From Ceratopteris richardii (Eukaryota > Streptophyta > Polypodiopsida > Polypodiales > Pteridaceae), in assembly GCA_020310875.1 (NCBI GenBank), contig CM035422.1, positions 53,316,894 to 53,380,893 of the forward strand: a DNA stretch of 64,000 bases, given 5' to 3'. The notes beneath the pieces are model-generated. The model searched no databases. It worked only from the letters and a program-made list of their open reading frames with translations, and was not told the DNA's origin. Below are positions 61,822 to 64,000 of this stretch, piece by piece (position 1 is the stretch's first letter; each line of letters opens with the position of its first letter). The position numbers and the translations under genes were made by a program.

Positions 61822-63064
61822 TGTTGGAGCAAGTGTATGACAAGCCTAAGTATTGGCTTGAGTCTCACAAAGTCATGAAAAAAGCTTTAAAATGAAGACT
61901 ATGTAAAGTTCACTTGTGAACTACCTCTTGTAACTTTTGAAGAGTTTACTTAATGTAAAAGTGAAAGAATCTTAAGTGGTTGAGTCCACTTGATCAAGAA
62001 TGGAAAGAGGAGCCACGAATTCGTGATTTGTGGTAGGTAGAGAATCAAATCAATCATTGATTGATTGGAGAGTGATTGAGGGAAGTTAGCCTCCCAAACT
62101 CAACTATAAATAGATGGCAGTTTTAGTCGTGGTTAGAGAGACCTATGTGAATATGCCATATCAAGGTGTGATTACAAGGCACACATATGTATCAGTAAGT
62201 CATTGTATTGTACAAGCAATATACTTTCATTTTCATTATCATTTGGGTTCATATTTCCATGTTCTTGTGAAGTGTACTACTCACTGCCATATCTCTCAGT
62301 TTTCTCAGTCAGATTGCAGAGATGGTTTCTCTAAGCTTGGTGCATCATTTTCAGTAATTTAACTTGGTAAAGTTAGCTCTATAAGTCTACTATATGCTCA
62401 CAAATTTTCATGTCATTTGGATGTTGCAAACTTCACTTATGTTCATTTGAAGTCAACAGGGTCTGTTCATCTTCACTTCTCTGTCAGGTACTCGATTTTT
62501 TCACTCACTTTGTCAGAGTCATTTCTCAGTGGTTACTTATCCAAATTCAGTGATTTAAAGCTTGTTGGATTCAGCTTACTGTCTAGTATAACCATACTAA
62601 TCATTGGATTCCTACATTTTGAGTTATGCTCATTGTTCTGCTCACTGGTCTCAAATTGTAGCAGCCCGTGAAAATCGGGATGATGTCATCACTTGTTAAA
62701 ACTCATTCTCAATGTGTGGTTTATTATTTTTTATGAGATTAATCTTGAAAGTTAGCTCTTTAAGCTACCTAGACTTCCTCAAGAGGAATTAAGCTAATTG
62801 CTGCTGTGCGCAGAGAATTATGTAAAACACTCGACAGGTGTATGAACCAAGAATAGCAAGTTTTCACCTCTAAACTAACTCCAACTTATCTGTTTTGATC
62901 TATCTTTTTGAGAGTGTTCTTCCAAGGTACATAGGGTGTCTAATACATCCATTGGCAAGCTAAAAGGGCCCACCATCTATTCCTGGAGTTCATTTGGCTA
63001 GTGTAGATCAAGGATTTTGCAACACCTCTTCATCTTCAAGCACATACCTATCCATCTCTTCACA
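61822..63064 (+). repeat. Element I 3' LTR
   Basis: 1243 bp, same ends as the 5' LTR. About 45-50 substitutions plus a few small length differences separate the two. Confidence 0.92.
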
Positions 63065-63267
63065 CTTCTTTGGTTTTCATTTTTCATTCTTCTTCTGCTT
63101 CTTGGGTGATGAATTTGATTTTAGTGTAGGTTGCTCATCCTTTTGCACCCATATCAGTTTCATGTCTGGAACAAGCGGGTAGTTATTTTGCTTTGGTGGC
63201 ATGGTCGAGGGTGATCATAATGCTTTATGTTTCTCGTGCACTTGAGTTGAGAGTGTGATACTCATCT

Positions 63268-63950
63268 CTAGAAAAGAAAGGAGCTCCAACACTTGTATGA
63301 CATGTCCATCAGGGAGCGAGGCATTCTATACAATAGACTTAGGGGTACACACATCGTGTGTGGAGCTATAACTAGACAACCTGAGATTCTCCAATTGTTG
63401 ATAGTGTGAGAGCTAGAAGACATGATGGTCTTCAACTCTACCATAGTCTTAGCCTTGAAAAGCTCGAGAGAACCCAAACTTATGGAAAAAAGGACCGAAA
63501 GACCCAAGAGTCTTCAATTCTACTTTTGACTCATGGTCAATGATCTCAAGAGTTTCTAATTCTATTGTAACACATTTTTTATCAAGTGAAACCTGAAGAC
63601 GACATCTTCGGAGGTTCAAGATGACTACGTGTTCATATATATCCAATCTTGGCCCAATATCAAAGGTTGTGTAAGATCTTCATCATGGCAAACCAATAGC
63701 TTTACTATCAAGGGGACATCTTGTATGAGGATAGGAACTTCCACCTCACCAATGCAAGGGGTTTCCACTCCTCCTAATCCTATGAAGTAAGCCTCAATTG
63801 GATTCATTTGTAGATTCATGTCTTGGCAGCATGAATACCTGATGGCACTAGTGATAGCTCTCGAATCAATTAGGGCCCTAATCCTCTTGATTGTGTACCC
63901 TATCCTAGATCGACAAAAATGAATGGTTGTCTATCCACTATGCTAGGAGA
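63268..63950 (-). pseudogene. Retropepsin-like fragment upstream of family X copy B
   Basis: Reading the minus strand from about 63950: RIRALIDSRAITSAIRYSC, then MNLQMNPIEAYFIGLGGVET, EVEVPILIQDVPLIVKLLVC and QPLILGQDWIYMNT. The order ALIDS...GxxxVPILI...PLILGQDWI resembles the aspartic protease of Ty3/gypsy elements (active-site ALIDSGA, later ILGMDWL). Downstream frames to 63268 are low-complexity (ELETLEIIDHESKVELKTL). It lies on the same strand as family X copy B, with element I in between. Broken. Whether it belongs to family X or to a different gypsy fossil is unresolved. Confidence 0.45.
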
Positions 63951-64000
63951 GGTATTCCTCTTTGTTTGGAACATTTCCATGTAGTACCTAGGGGCATTTA

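Larger units (their letters stand above)
57844..63069 (+). mobile_element. Ty1/copia element I with both LTRs and target duplication
   Basis: LTR-to-LTR 57849-63064, flanked by CTTCT on both sides (57844-57848 and 63065-63069). Parts on the plus strand: primer site, gag (ATG at 59144; LDRGNYSAWSLRMETYLQG, VWDALEAFFSSS, a zinc-knuckle region and a Gly/Arg/Asn/Tyr-rich tail), the end of integrase (GMTPYEAWNGRRPSLDHCKI), reverse transcriptase (ILQLDVKNAFLNGW, ALYGLKQAPRVWN, YVDDIILTGND) and RNase H (DADWAGSKEDRRSTSGY, SSTEAEYRGL). The LTRs differ by about 4%, implying an age of order a million to several million years, depending on rate. Broken, with about four breaks. It sits inside family X copy B, in the opposite orientation. 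Confidence 0.92.
52450..64000 (-). mobile_element. Family X element, copy B (minus), split by copia element I
   Basis: The left part, 52450-57843, aligns with copy A: an LTR with a CA tract (52580-52617), a purine tract on the minus strand (about 53131-53146), and recurring protein pieces (TWTKLGEDLSRGLG near 53270; FQIVPPDTRKIILDGYTTLL near 54580; FVLPSFLHDQPLKKF and KEALKMYGMHIPSDKE near 56700). Upstream, beyond copia element I, 63070-64000 carries a retropepsin-like frame on the same strand, which may belong to the same element. Much more decayed than copy A; broken with many breaks. The right end is outside the window. Confidence 0.5.

Overview
The window looks like nuclear DNA from a land plant with a large, repeat-rich genome. 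Evidence: Ty1/copia and Ty3/gypsy elements with plant-type primer sites, a CACTA (En/Spm) transposon, a tRNA-derived SINE, long AT- and CA-type microsatellites, and one spliced gene of the plant-only DUF688 family. A seed-free plant such as a fern is possible, but that is a guess. Almost everything is transposon; only about 3 kb is ordinary host coding sequence.

Layout. 1-3.7 kb: 3' part of a copia fossil (+). 4.4-14.5 kb: a decayed CACTA transposon with a visible left terminus, subterminal palindromes, an accessory gene on the minus strand and a TNP2-type transposase on the plus strand, head to head. It holds microsatellites and an unusual LTR element (family X copy A, 5715-10580, flanked by CACAC). 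14.5-15.7 kb: a TG-rich satellite. 15.7-36.8 kb: nested fossils. A gypsy element F (17313-30906, minus, target duplication CTAGC) sits in the gag of a copia element E (minus), which abuts or lies in a copia element D (+). 37.0-37.2 kb: a SINE. 38.1-41.3 kb: the two-exon DUF688 gene (minus). 41.3-47.5 kb: AT-rich DNA with no gene seen. 47.5-51.8 kb: two decayed copia fragments in opposite orientation. 52.4-64 kb: family X copy B (minus), split by a copia element I (57849-63064, +, target duplication CTTCT, LTRs about 4% diverged).

The most striking observation is in the gypsy element F. Both of its LTRs carry, in the element's sense direction, a fragment of a soluble starch synthase (SSI type) joined directly to the C-terminal two thirds of ribosomal protein eL33 (RPL35A). 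The join is the same in both LTRs, so host transcript pieces appear to have been fused and captured before the last transposition. The second is family X: two diverged LTR-bearing copies with a large, repeatedly recognisable coding region that I cannot match to gag or pol. LTR elements are treated as fossils: parts and boundaries are given, not the individual breaks.
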